In this document: in pieces, positions 6,551 through 14,902 of the stretch
Position numbering within the stretch: position 1 is the stretch's first letter
Layout: the number at the start of each line of letters is the position of its first letter
NCBI GenBank assembly: GCA_031274075.1
Contig: JAISQQ010000433.1
Coordinates: forward strand, 1-20,892
Direction of reading: 5' to 3'
Length of the DNA: 20,892 bases
DNA from: Accumulibacter sp.
GTDB lineage: Bacteria; Pseudomonadota; Gammaproteobacteria; Burkholderiales; Rhodocyclaceae
Notes under the pieces: model-generated
The model's database searches: none
The model's input: the letters and a program-made list of their open reading frames with translations, nothing else
Told to the model about the DNA's origin: nothing
Made by a program: the position numbers and the translations under genes

Positions 6551-6661
6551 CTTATTTGGTTTTCAAATTCCGTGGAACGGCTAGTCTACGAAGGGTAGGC
6601 AGCGGCGGTGCGAATACACGACAAAATCCGTTTTTTTTCTTGTGGCAATGAAAAATTCCTA

Positions 6662-6688
6662 TTCAAATCAGGACTTTTCGGATAGAAT
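6662..6688 (+). promoter_or_regulatory. Possible sigma-70-type promoter for the exopolysaccharide operon
   Basis: The AT-rich stretch upstream of the export lipoprotein contains TAGAAT (6683-6688) as a -10 candidate, with TTCAAA or ATTCAA (6661-6667) as a poor -35 at 15-16 bases. Transcription would start near 6695, about 48 bases before the ATG. A T8 run lies at 6631-6638. The 192-base gap (6551-6742) holds no gene. This is the most likely promoter region for the long operon, but the boxes are weak. Confidence 0.3.
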
Positions 6689-6742
6689 TTAATCCGGAAT
6701 ATCACATTTACCGTGGATTGATTGCTGCTTAAGGAGAATGAA

Positions 6743-7375
6743 ATGCTAGTCGGCCTGAAAAACAAGCTGTGCGCGGTGATTCGCTGGAGCATGCTGGGGT
6801 TGCTCGGGGGGGCGATTCTGGGCTGTACGACGGGCAATGCGCCTCCCGCGCCGGCAAGCGCCGCCTCGTCGAGCTACAGTTACCTCATCGGCCCGGGCGA
6901 CGTGGTCAACATCGTGGTCTGGCGCAATCCGGAACTTTCGATGTCCGTTCCTGTCCGTCCGGACGGCAAGATCGCGGCGCCCCTGGTCGAAGACCTGGAG
7001 GCCATGGGCAAGGATGCGACGACGCTGGCGCGCGATATCGAGCAGGAGCTTGGCAAGTTCATCCGCGATCCGGTGGTGACCGTCGTCGTCACCCAGTTCG
7101 TCGGCCCCTACAGCGAGCAGATTCGCGTCGTCGGCGAGGCGGGCCGGCCGCAGACGCTGCCCTACAAGCAGCACATGACGCTGCTCGACGTGATGATCGC
7201 CGTCGGCGGGCTGACCGACTTCGCCGACGGCAATTCGACGAGGCTTCTGAGAAAGGTCGACGGCGACAAGCAGTACAGCGTGCGGGTGGCGGACCTGATC
7301 AAGCGCGGCGACGTGTCGGCCAACGTCGACATGATGCCGGGCGACGTGCTCATCATCCCGCGCAGCTGGTTCTGA
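6743..7375 (+). CDS. XrtA-associated polysaccharide export lipoprotein (Wza/EpsE-like)
   Basis: 210 residues. A signal peptide ends in a lipobox at ILGC (Cys about residue 28), so this is a lipoprotein. It is followed by a low-complexity Ala/Pro/Ser linker and the polysaccharide export domain starting YLIGPGDVVNIVVWRNPELS. After that comes an SLBB-like part with EQIRVVGEAGRP and the end MMPGDVLIIPRSWF. It belongs to the outer-membrane polysaccharide export family, in the short form typical of exosortase A loci (TIGR03027 from memory). It should form the periplasmic/outer-membrane exit channel together with the chain-length protein and the beta-barrel downstream. The ATG at 6743 has AAGGAGA six bases upstream; the upstream TTG at 6722 lacks a site. 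A G7 run lies in the signal-peptide codons (6806-6812). Confidence 0.92.
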   Translation: MLVGLKNKLCAVIRWSMLGLLGGAILGCTTGNAPPAPASAASSSYSYLIGPGDVVNIVVWRNPELSMSVPVRPDGKIAAPLVEDLEAMGKDATTLARDIEQELGKFIRDPVVTVVVTQFVGPYSEQIRVVGEAGRPQTLPYKQHMTLLDVMIAVGGLTDFADGNSTRLLRKVDGDKQYSVRVADLIKRGDVSANVDMMPGDVLIIPRSWF

Positions 7376-7410
7376 CGCCAGGCGTTCGCTTTCCGGACGC
7401 GGGGCTTTCT

Positions 7411-7434
7411 TTTCAACCTCTGTTTCAACCTCTG
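7411..7434. repeat. 12-bp perfect tandem repeat beside a ribosome binding site
   Basis: TTTCAACCTCTG is present twice in tandem, immediately before the GAGGAAAC ribosome binding site of the chain-length gene. Copy-number change here would alter leader length but not the site itself. Confidence 0.8.
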
Positions 7435-7450
7435 AGGAAACAATCGACCG

Positions 7451-9010
7451 ATGGACGAAATCCTCCGCCAGGCGACCCTCTTTCTGAGGGGCATGTGGAA
7501 ATACCACTGGCTTGGTCTCCTCGTCGCGTGGATTGTGGCGCTGGTCGGCGTCGTCGTGATCTTTCGCATTCCCGACCGCTACGAGGCGTCGGCGCGCATC
7601 TACGTCGATACGCAGTCGATCCTGAAACCGCTGATGTCCGGCCTGGCGATCGAACCCAACATGGACCAGCAGATCATGATCCTGAGCCGCACGCTGATCA
7701 GCCGGCCCAATATCGAGAAGCTGGTGCGCATGGCGGACCTCGATCTCAACATCAACAACAAGGCGACCCTGGAAGCGCTGATCGACGAGCTGAGCAAGAC
7801 GCTGTCCATCAAGAGCACTTCACGGGACAATCTCTATACCCTGGTGTATACCGATCCGCAGCCCGACCGCGCGAAGCGCGTCGTGCAGTCGCTGGTGTCG
7901 ATTTTCGTGGAGTCCAGCCTGGGCAACAAGCGCAAGGATTCCGATTCCGCCAAGAAATTCATCGACGACCAGATCCTGGTCTACCAGAAAAAACTCGAGG
8001 ACGCGGAAAACCGGCTGAAGGATTTCAAGCTCAAGAACATTTCCACGCAAACCGGCGAAGGCGGCAGGGATTACTTCGGGCGCTTGAGCGATGTGAGCGC
8101 GGATCTCGAACGCGCCAAGCTGGAACTGCGCGAAGTCGAAAACTCCCGCGACGCGCTGAAAAGGCAGATCGCGGGGGAGGACGCGATGCTGCTGTCCGAC
8201 GCTCCCGACGCCGCTTCGGGCTCGGCCGTGCCGGAAATCGACGGGCGCATCGACGCGCAGAAACGCAATCTGGACAGTCTCCTGCAGCGCTACACCGACC
8301 GGCATCCCGACGTCGTCGGCGCGCGCCGGATGATCAAGGAGCTGGAAGAGCAAAAGCGCGAGGAAATCGCCGCGCGCAAGAAGCTCGGCACACCGAGCTC
8401 GACCGTGGCCAGCACCAATCCGGTGTATCAGCAGTTGAAGGTCGCGCTGGCGGAGAACGAGGCCAGCGTGGCGTCGCTGCGCACCCGGGTGACGGAATAC
8501 CAGAGCCGCTACGACCAGTTGAAGGACGCGATGAAAATGATTCCGCAACTCGAGGCGGAACTGGTGCAGCTCAATCGCGACTACGATATCCACAAGAAGA
8601 ACTACGAGAGTCTCGTGGCGCGCCGGGAATCCGCGGCGATTTCCGGCGAGATGGACGCCTCGACCGCCGCCGTCGATTTTCGCCTGATCGATCCGCCGCG
8701 CGTCGGTTCCAAGCCGGTGTCGCCGAACCGCCTGTTGCTGCTGCCGATGACCCTGGTGCTGGCCTTGGGCGCCGGTCTCTTCTCGCCGTTCGTGGCCAGC
8801 CAGCTCCGGCCGGTTTTCTTCGATGCCCGCGCCCTGCGGGAAATGACCGGCCTGCCCCTGCTGGGCGTCGTTTCGAAAAAGATGTTCGACGCGGACGCCG
8901 CCAGGGACAAGCGGCGCTTCCGGCTGTTCATCGTTGGCGTCCTGGCGCTCTTCGCCGCCTATGGCGTCGGCATGGCGCTGCTGGTTTATCTATCGACCCG
9001 TACTGCTTGA
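7451..9010 (+). CDS. XrtA-associated polysaccharide chain-length determinant (Wzz-like)
   Basis: 519 residues, an inner-membrane co-polymerase. The first membrane segment is at about 19-40 (HWLGLLVAWIVALVGVVVIF). A long periplasmic region follows with Wzz signposts (RYEASARIYVDTQSIL) and charged, helical, probably coiled-coil stretches (about 160-400). The proline-rich motif IDPPRVGSKPVSPN (about 412-426) stands just before the second membrane segment (LLLLPMTLVLALGAGLF), and a further membrane segment closes the protein (about 494-516). This matches the chain-length family of PEP-CTERM loci (TIGR03007). It lacks its own kinase domain; the kinase is the next gene, nine bases on. GAGGAAAC precedes the ATG by about nine bases. 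Confidence 0.92.
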   Translation: MDEILRQATLFLRGMWKYHWLGLLVAWIVALVGVVVIFRIPDRYEASARIYVDTQSILKPLMSGLAIEPNMDQQIMILSRTLISRPNIEKLVRMADLDLNINNKATLEALIDELSKTLSIKSTSRDNLYTLVYTDPQPDRAKRVVQSLVSIFVESSLGNKRKDSDSAKKFIDDQILVYQKKLEDAENRLKDFKLKNISTQTGEGGRDYFGRLSDVSADLERAKLELREVENSRDALKRQIAGEDAMLLSDAPDAASGSAVPEIDGRIDAQKRNLDSLLQRYTDRHPDVVGARRMIKELEEQKREEIAARKKLGTPSSTVASTNPVYQQLKVALAENEASVASLRTRVTEYQSRYDQLKDAMKMIPQLEAELVQLNRDYDIHKKNYESLVARRESAAISGEMDASTAAVDFRLIDPPRVGSKPVSPNRLLLLPMTLVLALGAGLFSPFVASQLRPVFFDARALREMTGLPLLGVVSKKMFDADAARDKRRFRLFIVGVLALFAAYGVGMALLVYLSTRTA

Positions 9011-9019
9011 GGAATAACG

Positions 9020-10219
9020 ATGAGTCTCATTGAGCAGGCCGCGCGACGTTTGGAACAGTTGAAAAACGCGGGCGTCGATGTTCCGGCGTCCCCGGAGGAC
9101 GAAGAGACGCCGGCCGCCCCCGCGCCGCACCGTAGCGCCTCCCCCTACGCGGACGCCGGAATCGCCAGCACCCGCAAGCCCGGAACGGTTCCGCCGCCGC
9201 GGCGGCTGGCCGAACCGCCCCCGAGGCCGGAGGCTCCGCAAGCGCGGCGGCTGGCTGAACCGCCCCCGAGGCCGGAGGCGCCGCAAGCGCGGCGCTTGGC
9301 CGAACCGTCCCCGAGGCCGGAAGCGCCGCGAACGCGGCGGTCGGCTGAACCGCCCCCAAGGCCGGAAGCGCCGCAGGCGCGGCGGCTGGCCGAGCCGGTC
9401 CGGAAGCCGGCGGCGTCGCACGCACAGCGCGAGGGCCGGACGCTTCCGAAGCCGGAGCTGCCGCAGTCGCGGCAGATAAACATCGATTTCGACGTGCTGG
9501 AGGCTTCCGGAATCCTCCGCCCCGACGCCTTGCGTTCCCGCCAGGCGGACGAATATCGCGTGATCAAGCGCCCGCTCATCGACAACGCGATGGGCAAGGG
9601 CGCGGTGCGGGTCAAGGACGGCAACCTGATCATGGTCACCAGTTCCCTGCCCGGCGAGGGCAAGACCTATACCGCGCTGAATCTCGCGGTGAGCATCGCC
9701 ATGGAACTGGACAACACGGTGATGCTCGTCGATGCCGACGTCGCCCGGCCGACCCTGCTCGGCAGGATGGGGGTGACGCCCACCAAGGGCCTGCTCGACG
9801 TGCTGGTCGACGATTCCGTTTCGCTGTCGCAGGTGCTGCTCCGGACCAATATCGAAAAGCTGACCCTCCTGCCCAGCGGCACGCAGCACCCGCGCGCCAC
9901 GGAACTGCTCGCCAGCGACGCGATGGTCCGCCTGCTGGAAGAGATGTCGAGCCGTTATTCCGACCGGATCATCATTTTCGACTCTCCGCCTTTGCTGCTG
10001 ACCACGGAGTCGCGGACGCTGGCGTCGCACATGGGGCAGGTGGTGGTCGTCGTCGCCGCGGAAAAAACGGCCCTTTCGGATGTCAGGAACGCGCTGGCGG
10101 CGATCGAATCCTGTCCGGTTCGGCTGATGGTGTTGAATCAATCCAGAACGGTGAGCAGGGATGAATATGGCTACGGCTACGGATATGGCTATGGGTACGG
10201 GTATGGCGGCGCGGTGTAA
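9020..10219 (+). CDS. XrtA-associated tyrosine autokinase (BY-kinase)
   Basis: 399 residues, cytoplasmic. The N-terminal part has a low-complexity Pro/Arg/Glu region made of five 15-residue repeats (61-135, RRLAEPPPRPEAPQA type). The kinase domain follows, with Walker A SSLPGEGKT (208-216, K215), Walker A' VMLVDADVARPTLL (D238, D240) and Walker B IIIFDSPP (D321). It ends in a tail of seven Tyr alternating with Gly (383-395), the autophosphorylation cluster expected of BY-kinases. These enzymes control polymer length and export by cycles of tyrosine phosphorylation with the Wzz-like partner encoded just upstream. GAGG precedes the ATG by about eight bases. The tail's DNA also encodes the start of the next gene in another frame. 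Confidence 0.93.
   Translation: MSLIEQAARRLEQLKNAGVDVPASPEDEETPAAPAPHRSASPYADAGIASTRKPGTVPPPRRLAEPPPRPEAPQARRLAEPPPRPEAPQARRLAEPSPRPEAPRTRRSAEPPPRPEAPQARRLAEPVRKPAASHAQREGRTLPKPELPQSRQINIDFDVLEASGILRPDALRSRQADEYRVIKRPLIDNAMGKGAVRVKDGNLIMVTSSLPGEGKTYTALNLAVSIAMELDNTVMLVDADVARPTLLGRMGVTPTKGLLDVLVDDSVSLSQVLLRTNIEKLTLLPSGTQHPRATELLASDAMVRLLEEMSSRYSDRIIIFDSPPLLLTTESRTLASHMGQVVVVVAAEKTALSDVRNALAAIESCPVRLMVLNQSRTVSRDEYGYGYGYGYGYGYGGAV
9200..9424 (+). repeat. 45-bp tandem repeat array inside the kinase gene, five units
   Basis: Five in-frame 45-bp units encode 15 residues each, the first two nearly identical (RRLAEPPPRPEAPQA). Units 3 and 4 carry a few substitutions and unit 5 is diverged. Changes by whole units keep the reading frame, so this is a possible variable-number repeat that alters the length of the linker between the N-terminal helix and the kinase domain. 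Confidence 0.9.
10166..10207 (+). repeat. Hexanucleotide repeat (TAYGGN) coding in two frames
   Basis: Seven hexamers of the form TATGGC/TACGGC/TACGGA/TATGGG encode the Tyr-Gly tail of the kinase in one frame. In another frame they encode the Met/Ala/Thr/Gly-rich start region of the beta-barrel gene (ATGs at 10161, 10167, 10185, 10191 and 10203). Gain or loss of a hexamer keeps both frames intact. Confidence 0.85.
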
Positions 10220-11726
10220 TGTTCCTGTCCTGCTGGCGCTCGCCGCGGTCCTGGGCGTGACGGCGCCGCCGGCATTGGCGGGCGATTGGCGGATCGTGCC
10301 GTCCCTTTCGGTCAACGAGACCGCGACGGACAACGTCGGCCTGGTCAAGGACCATCGGAGGAGCGACTGGATCACCGATGTTTCGCCGGGAATCAACATC
10401 AGCGGTAGCGGAGACCGCGTCAAGCTGGATTTCGATTATCAGTGGCACGGCCTTTTCTACGCCAACGATTCCTCGCGCAATAATCGCCAGAATTCGCTGA
10501 ACGCGAAGGGAACGCTGGAGGCGCTGGAGAACTGGTTTTTCATCGACGCCAGCGCGGCGATCCTGCAGCAGAACCTGTCGGCTTTCAACGGATCGACCTA
10601 TTCTTCCGTCGACACCAACGACAGCAACAATACGACCGAAACCCGCTCCTACCAGATTTCTCCCTATTTCACGGGAATGTTCGGCGACTCGGTCGAATAT
10701 ATGCTGCGCTACAGCCTGAGCAAGACGACGTCGGACGAGGGCAATGCCTACGACGACCAAACGAGGCAATGGTCCGGCCGCCTGGCCAGCGTGGACGGGT
10801 TGTCCCGCCTGGGCTGGTCCATCGACGCCAGCAGCGACAAAAACGATTTTGGCCAGGGCCGGAACACGAACTCGGATCTCGTGCGCGGCGTGCTGACGTA
10901 TCGCGTCGATCCGCAGTTCCGCGTATCGCTGATCGCCGGACGCGAGTCCAACGACTATACCAGCGAGCACAAGAAGTCGCATACCATCACTGGGGCGGGG
11001 TTCGAATGGACGCCGACCGAAAGAACCTTGCTGGCGGCTTCCCACGAGGAACGTTTTTTCGGCGGCAGCAACAGCGTCACCTTCACGCACCGGACCGCGG
11101 GCACCGCGTGGAAATACAACCAGACGAAGGAAACCCAAACCTCCACCAACCAGTCGTCGGGAGTCGTCGGCACGTATTTCGGCCTGCTCGACAACATGTT
11201 TTCCTCGGCCATCCCCGATCCCGCGGCGCGGGCCGCCTACGTGAATGCCATGCTGGCGAGCAGCGGCATCTCGCCGAACGCCACGCTCCAGGGCGGTTTC
11301 CTGACCACCGGCGTGACGCTGCGGGAAAGCAAGGAATTGTCGCTGGCCCTGATCGGCGCGCGCAATACGGTGACTTTCGCGGCCACCCGGAGCGAGACCC
11401 AGGATGTTTCCAGGGGGATGGGCTCGGGGTGGTTCTCCGGCACGGATTTCTCCAACCTCGAAAGCGTCAGGCAGACCGGCGCCAGCGTCAACTGGTCGCA
11501 CCAGTTCAGCGGGCTTTCGACCTTGACCGGTTCCGCCTCGCGCCTGAAGAGCAAGGGATCGGGAAGTTCCAGCGCGCATACGGACGAGACCATGTTCACC
11601 CTCAATTTCCTCACCCAACTGGGGCCGAAGACCAATGCCGGACTGGGCGCCCGCCGCGTCGAAGTGGATGGAGCCACGAGCTACACGGAAAACGCCGTGA
11701 CCGGGACTCTCTCCCACCGCTTCTAG
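10203..11726 (+). CDS. XrtA/PEP-CTERM-associated outer-membrane beta-barrel protein
   Basis: 507 residues from the ATG at 10203. A signal peptide (MAARCNVPVLLALAAVLGVT, cleavage likely after PALA) precedes a long domain rich in alternating aromatic and polar residues and Ser/Thr/Asn turns. It ends VTGTLSHRF with a terminal Phe, as outer-membrane barrels do. It fits the uncharacterised barrel family of exosortase A loci (TIGR03016), thought to take part in polysaccharide secretion across the outer membrane. The start is uncertain: in-frame ATGs at 10161 and 10191 would add 14 or 4 residues before the hydrophobic core, and no strong ribosome site marks any of them. The start overlaps the kinase gene by 17 bases, so translation is probably coupled. 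Confidence 0.85.
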   Translation: MAARCNVPVLLALAAVLGVTAPPALAGDWRIVPSLSVNETATDNVGLVKDHRRSDWITDVSPGINISGSGDRVKLDFDYQWHGLFYANDSSRNNRQNSLNAKGTLEALENWFFIDASAAILQQNLSAFNGSTYSSVDTNDSNNTTETRSYQISPYFTGMFGDSVEYMLRYSLSKTTSDEGNAYDDQTRQWSGRLASVDGLSRLGWSIDASSDKNDFGQGRNTNSDLVRGVLTYRVDPQFRVSLIAGRESNDYTSEHKKSHTITGAGFEWTPTERTLLAASHEERFFGGSNSVTFTHRTAGTAWKYNQTKETQTSTNQSSGVVGTYFGLLDNMFSSAIPDPAARAAYVNAMLASSGISPNATLQGGFLTTGVTLRESKELSLALIGARNTVTFAATRSETQDVSRGMGSGWFSGTDFSNLESVRQTGASVNWSHQFSGLSTLTGSASRLKSKGSGSSSAHTDETMFTLNFLTQLGPKTNAGLGARRVEVDGATSYTENAVTGTLSHRF

Positions 11727-11735
11727 TCCGAGATC

Positions 11736-12854
11736 ATGTACGAATCCTATTTTGGCCTGACCAGCAAACCGTTTCAGCTGAATCCGGATCCGAATTTCTA
11801 TTTTGGCAGCAAGCAGCACCGGCGCGCGACGGCGTACCTCGAATACGGGCTGCACCAGAACGAGGGATTCATCGTGGTGACCGGCGAGGTCGGCGCCGGC
11901 AAGACGACGATCGTCCGCGGCCTGCTCAACAAGCTCGATACGACGAAAGTGGTCGCGGCGCAACTGGTCAGCACCCAGCTCGACGCCGAGGATACGCTGC
12001 GCATGGTCGCGGCCGCGTTCGGCGTGCGCACCAAGAGTTCCAACAAGTCCGACGTGCTCCTCGCGCTGGAAGCCTTCCTCGTCGATGTGGCGCGCCAGGG
12101 CAAGCGCTGCCTGCTGATCGTCGATGAAGCGCAGAACCTGACGCCGCACGCGGTGGAAGAACTGAGGATGCTGTCCAACTTCCAGTTCGAGACGCAGGGC
12201 CTGCTGCAGAGCTTCCTGATCGGCCAGCCGGAATTTCGCAGCATCATGCAGAGTCCGCACATGCAGCAACTGCGGCAGCGCGTCATCGCGGCGTGCCATA
12301 TCGGCCCGATGGATCAGGACGAGACCCGCGCCTACGTCGAGCATCGGCTCAAATGCGCCGGCTACGAAGGTCGTCCGCTGTTCAACGACGAGGCCTACGT
12401 GGCGCTGTACAAGGCCAGCAACGGTGTTCCGCGGCGCATCAATTCGCTTTGCGACAGGATTCTTCTGGCCGGTTACCTGGGCGGAAAGTCCAAGTTCAAG
12501 GTCGCCGACGTCGAGGAGGTGGCCAAGGAACTCAACGAAGAGACGCTGGCTCCGGGAGTGGCGCCCCAGGATCCTCCGGGCGTGCCGCAAATCCGGCCGC
12601 GCGACGGCCGCTTGACCGAGACCCGGCTCATGGATCTGAATCTGACCCGGATCGAACTCGACGCGCACGCGGCCGAACAGGCGCTGCGGACCGTCGGCGA
12701 GGTGAAACAGGGGATGAGCGAGCAGCGCATGCTGCGCATGGAACGCAGCATGATCCGCATCGAGCGCAGCATCGCGGCGACGCTGCTCCTGCTGCAGCAG
12801 ATGGTCAATTCCATCCGTATCCAAAAAGCCGATCCGGCGGAGCGCCAGACTTGA
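11736..12854 (+). CDS. XrtA-associated AAA ATPase (ExeA-like)
   Basis: 372 residues. It begins MYESYFGLTSKPFQLNPDPNF, the typical opening of ExeA/GspA-like ATPases. Walker A is GEVGAGKTT (50-58) and Walker B is CLLIVDEAQNL (about 128-138). A conserved RRINSLCDR sensor region follows near 232. After about residue 290 the chain is highly charged and helical (LDLNLTRIELDAHAAEQALR and beyond), possibly coiled coil, and no ExeA-type membrane or peptidoglycan-binding part is obvious. It matches the putative secretion ATPase family of PEP-CTERM loci (TIGR03015). Its exact task there is not known; a role in assembling the export complex is inferred. Its stop overlaps the TTG start of the next gene. 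Confidence 0.92.
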   Translation: MYESYFGLTSKPFQLNPDPNFYFGSKQHRRATAYLEYGLHQNEGFIVVTGEVGAGKTTIVRGLLNKLDTTKVVAAQLVSTQLDAEDTLRMVAAAFGVRTKSSNKSDVLLALEAFLVDVARQGKRCLLIVDEAQNLTPHAVEELRMLSNFQFETQGLLQSFLIGQPEFRSIMQSPHMQQLRQRVIAACHIGPMDQDETRAYVEHRLKCAGYEGRPLFNDEAYVALYKASNGVPRRINSLCDRILLAGYLGGKSKFKVADVEEVAKELNEETLAPGVAPQDPPGVPQIRPRDGRLTETRLMDLNLTRIELDAHAAEQALRTVGEVKQGMSEQRMLRMERSMIRIERSIAATLLLLQQMVNSIRIQKADPAERQT

Positions 12855-14029
12855 CCGGCGCATCCTGTTCCAAAAACTGGCCCGAAAACCTGGGGCCCGT
12901 CCTGTGCGTCGTCGGCGCGCGCCCGAACTTCATGAAAATGGCGCCGATCCTGCGCGCCTTTGCCGGACACGAGCTGGCCATTCCCACGCGGCTGATACAT
13001 ACCGGCCAGCACTATGACCGGGAGATGAACGACCGGCTGTTCGAGGATCTGCGCCTGCCTCGCCCGGACGTCAATCTCGGCGTCGGTTCCGGAACGCACG
13101 CCGTGCAGACCGCCGAGATCATGAAGCGATTCGAGCCGCAAGTCGACGAGTCCGGGGCGTCGTGCATCCTGGTCGTCGGCGACGTCAATTCGACCCTGGC
13201 CTGCACCCTGGTCGGCGTCAAGAAAGGCGTTCCCGTCGCCCACGTGGAAGCCGGTCTGCGCAGCTTCGACCGAGGCATGCCGGAGGAAATCAACCGGGTG
13301 CTGACCGACCAGGTGGCGGACCTGCTCTATACGAGCGAGCGCGGCGCGCTCGACAACCTGCGGCGCGAGGGCATTTCTCCCGCGCGCGTCGAGTTCGCCG
13401 GCAACGTCATGATCGATTCGCTGATCGCCAACCGCCAGTACGCGCGCCGCCCTGCGGAGATCCTCGAAGCGGCGGGGTTCGACGCCTCGATCGCGCTTTC
13501 TCCGGCCGGATACGCCGTGGCGACGCTGCATCGTCCGTCCAACGTCGACCGCGAGGAGACGCTGCGGCCCTTGCTCGAAACCTTGCGCGAGGCGTCGGCG
13601 CGATTGCCGCTGGTCTTCGCCCTGCATCCGAGAACGCGCGGCAACATCGAGCGCTTCGGCCTGGACGCGCTCGTCGCCGGAAAACGGATCGCGCTGCTGC
13701 CGCCGCAAGGGTATCTCGAAATGCTTGGGCTGATGGCCGGCGCGCGGCTGGTGCTCACCGATTCCGGCGGCATGCAGGAGGAAACCACGGCGCTGGGAAT
13801 TCCCTGCCTGACGATGCGCGAGAACACGGAGCGTCCGATCACCGTCGAGCAGGGCACCAACACCGTGGTCGGGCGCGACCGCGAGGCGATCCTCGCCGGC
13901 GTCGCCGAAGTCGTCGCCGGCGGCGGCAAGCGCGGGCGCCTTCCGGAGTTGTGGGACGGCCACGCCGCCGAGCGGATCGCCGCTCATCTGGCGGCCTGGC
14001 TGGCCGCCCGCGGGGGGCGTGGAACATGA
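12851..14029 (+). CDS. wecB: UDP-N-acetylglucosamine 2-epimerase (non-hydrolysing)
   Basis: 392 residues from a TTG at 12851, with GGAG eight bases upstream and a four-base overlap with the ATPase stop. Family motifs are VVGARPNFMKMAP near the N-terminus, HTGQHYD, GDVNST, HVEAGLRSFDRGMPEEINR, TLHRPSNVD, HPRTRGNIE, and TDSGGMQEETTALGIPCLTMRENTERP. The enzyme interconverts UDP-GlcNAc and UDP-ManNAc in the cytoplasm and supplies ManNAc, or a ManNAcA precursor, for the polymer. No UDP-ManNAc dehydrogenase (wecC) is seen in the window. There is no in-frame ATG before the conserved VVGARPN core, so a non-ATG start is needed. Confidence 0.94.
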   Translation: MTGASCSKNWPENLGPVLCVVGARPNFMKMAPILRAFAGHELAIPTRLIHTGQHYDREMNDRLFEDLRLPRPDVNLGVGSGTHAVQTAEIMKRFEPQVDESGASCILVVGDVNSTLACTLVGVKKGVPVAHVEAGLRSFDRGMPEEINRVLTDQVADLLYTSERGALDNLRREGISPARVEFAGNVMIDSLIANRQYARRPAEILEAAGFDASIALSPAGYAVATLHRPSNVDREETLRPLLETLREASARLPLVFALHPRTRGNIERFGLDALVAGKRIALLPPQGYLEMLGLMAGARLVLTDSGGMQEETTALGIPCLTMRENTERPITVEQGTNTVVGRDREAILAGVAEVVAGGGKRGRLPELWDGHAAERIAAHLAAWLAARGGRGT

Positions 14030-14044
14030 AACAGGAGTCTGGCC

Positions 14045-14902
14045 TTGCCCCGCACCGCGATCGTTAATGCGCTGACGATAGACGTCGAGGACTATTTCCA
14101 GGTTTCCGCGTTCGCCCCCTACATCGCCCGCGACGAATGGGACCGCCGCGCCTGCCGCGTCGAGCGCAACCTCGAGCGCATCCTGGCCATGCTCGATGAA
14201 CGCCGCACCCAGGCGACCTTCTTCACGCTGGGATGGATCGCCGAACGCTATCCGCGGCTCGTCCGCCGGATCGTCGACGGCGGCCACGAAGTGGCGAGCC
14301 ACGGCTACGGCCACCAGCGCGCCAGCGAGCTGGACGAAAACGCCTTCTTCGCGGACGTCGAAGCCTCGAAAAAATTGCTCGAAGACCTCTCGGGCCGGCA
14401 GGTGAAGGGCTACCGCGCGCCGAGTTTCTCGATCGGGGAGAAAACCCCGTGGGCCTTCGATTGCCTGGAGCGGGCAGGGTATCTCTATAGTTCGAGCGTC
14501 TATCCGGTGCGCCACGATCACTACGGCATGCCGGACGCGCCGCGCTTCGCGCACCGGGTGCGCGGCGGCTTGCTGGAGATTCCGCCGGCGACCGCGCGTT
14601 TCTTCGCGCGCAACTGGCCGGCCGGCGGCGGCGGCTATTTTCGGCTGCTGCCCTATGCCGTGTCGCGCGGCTTGCTGGAGCGGGTCAACCGCCGCGACGG
14701 ACAGCCGGCGATCTTTTATTTCCATCCCTGGGAAATCGATCATGAACAACCGCGGATCCCTGGGATCGACCTGAAAACGCGATTCCGGCATTACCTCAAC
14801 CTGCGGCGCACCGAAGGGCGCATCCGGCGCTTGCTGGACGATTTTCACTGGGGGCGGATGGACGCGATCTTTCTTTCCCCTTCGGGTGGAGCCGCCCGAT
14901 GA
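14045..14902 (+). CDS. XrtA-associated polysaccharide deacetylase
   Basis: 285 residues from a TTG at 14045, with AGGAG seven bases upstream. NodB-type carbohydrate esterase 4 motifs are visible: the first motif LTIDVEDYF (D13, D16) and the metal-binding SHGYGH (H86, H90). Further along are YRAPSFSIG (third motif) and the FYFHPWEID near the C-terminus that is typical of the PEP-CTERM-locus subfamily (TIGR03006, with the DUF3473 tail). It should remove N-acetyl groups from amino sugars of the polymer or its precursor. There is no signal peptide, so it either acts in the cytoplasm or uses an unusual route. Its stop overlaps the next start (ATGA), which indicates translational coupling. Confidence 0.92.
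   Translation: MPRTAIVNALTIDVEDYFQVSAFAPYIARDEWDRRACRVERNLERILAMLDERRTQATFFTLGWIAERYPRLVRRIVDGGHEVASHGYGHQRASELDENAFFADVEASKKLLEDLSGRQVKGYRAPSFSIGEKTPWAFDCLERAGYLYSSSVYPVRHDHYGMPDAPRFAHRVRGGLLEIPPATARFFARNWPAGGGGYFRLLPYAVSRGLLERVNRRDGQPAIFYFHPWEIDHEQPRIPGIDLKTRFRHYLNLRRTEGRIRRLLDDFHWGRMDAIFLSPSGGAAR

Noticed and set aside
6621..6638. T8 run downstream of the permease pair as a terminator
   Set aside because: I could not find a convincing stem directly before the T-run; only a 4-bp CTAC/GTAG pairing lies upstream.
6714..6728. GG-N10-GC spacing resembling a sigma-54 promoter before the export lipoprotein gene
   Set aside because: Outside the dinucleotides the match is poor (TGGATT, CTGC), and transcription would begin about three bases before the ATG, leaving out the ribosome binding site.
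10083..12863. Very long open frame on the minus strand (over 900 codons)
   Set aside because: It lies antisense to the barrel and ATPase genes and is a by-product of high GC. Its translation is low-complexity in Arg, His, Ala and Gly with no recognisable domain. The same holds for the long minus-strand frame at 12473-14848 and for those opposite the permeases and exosortase.
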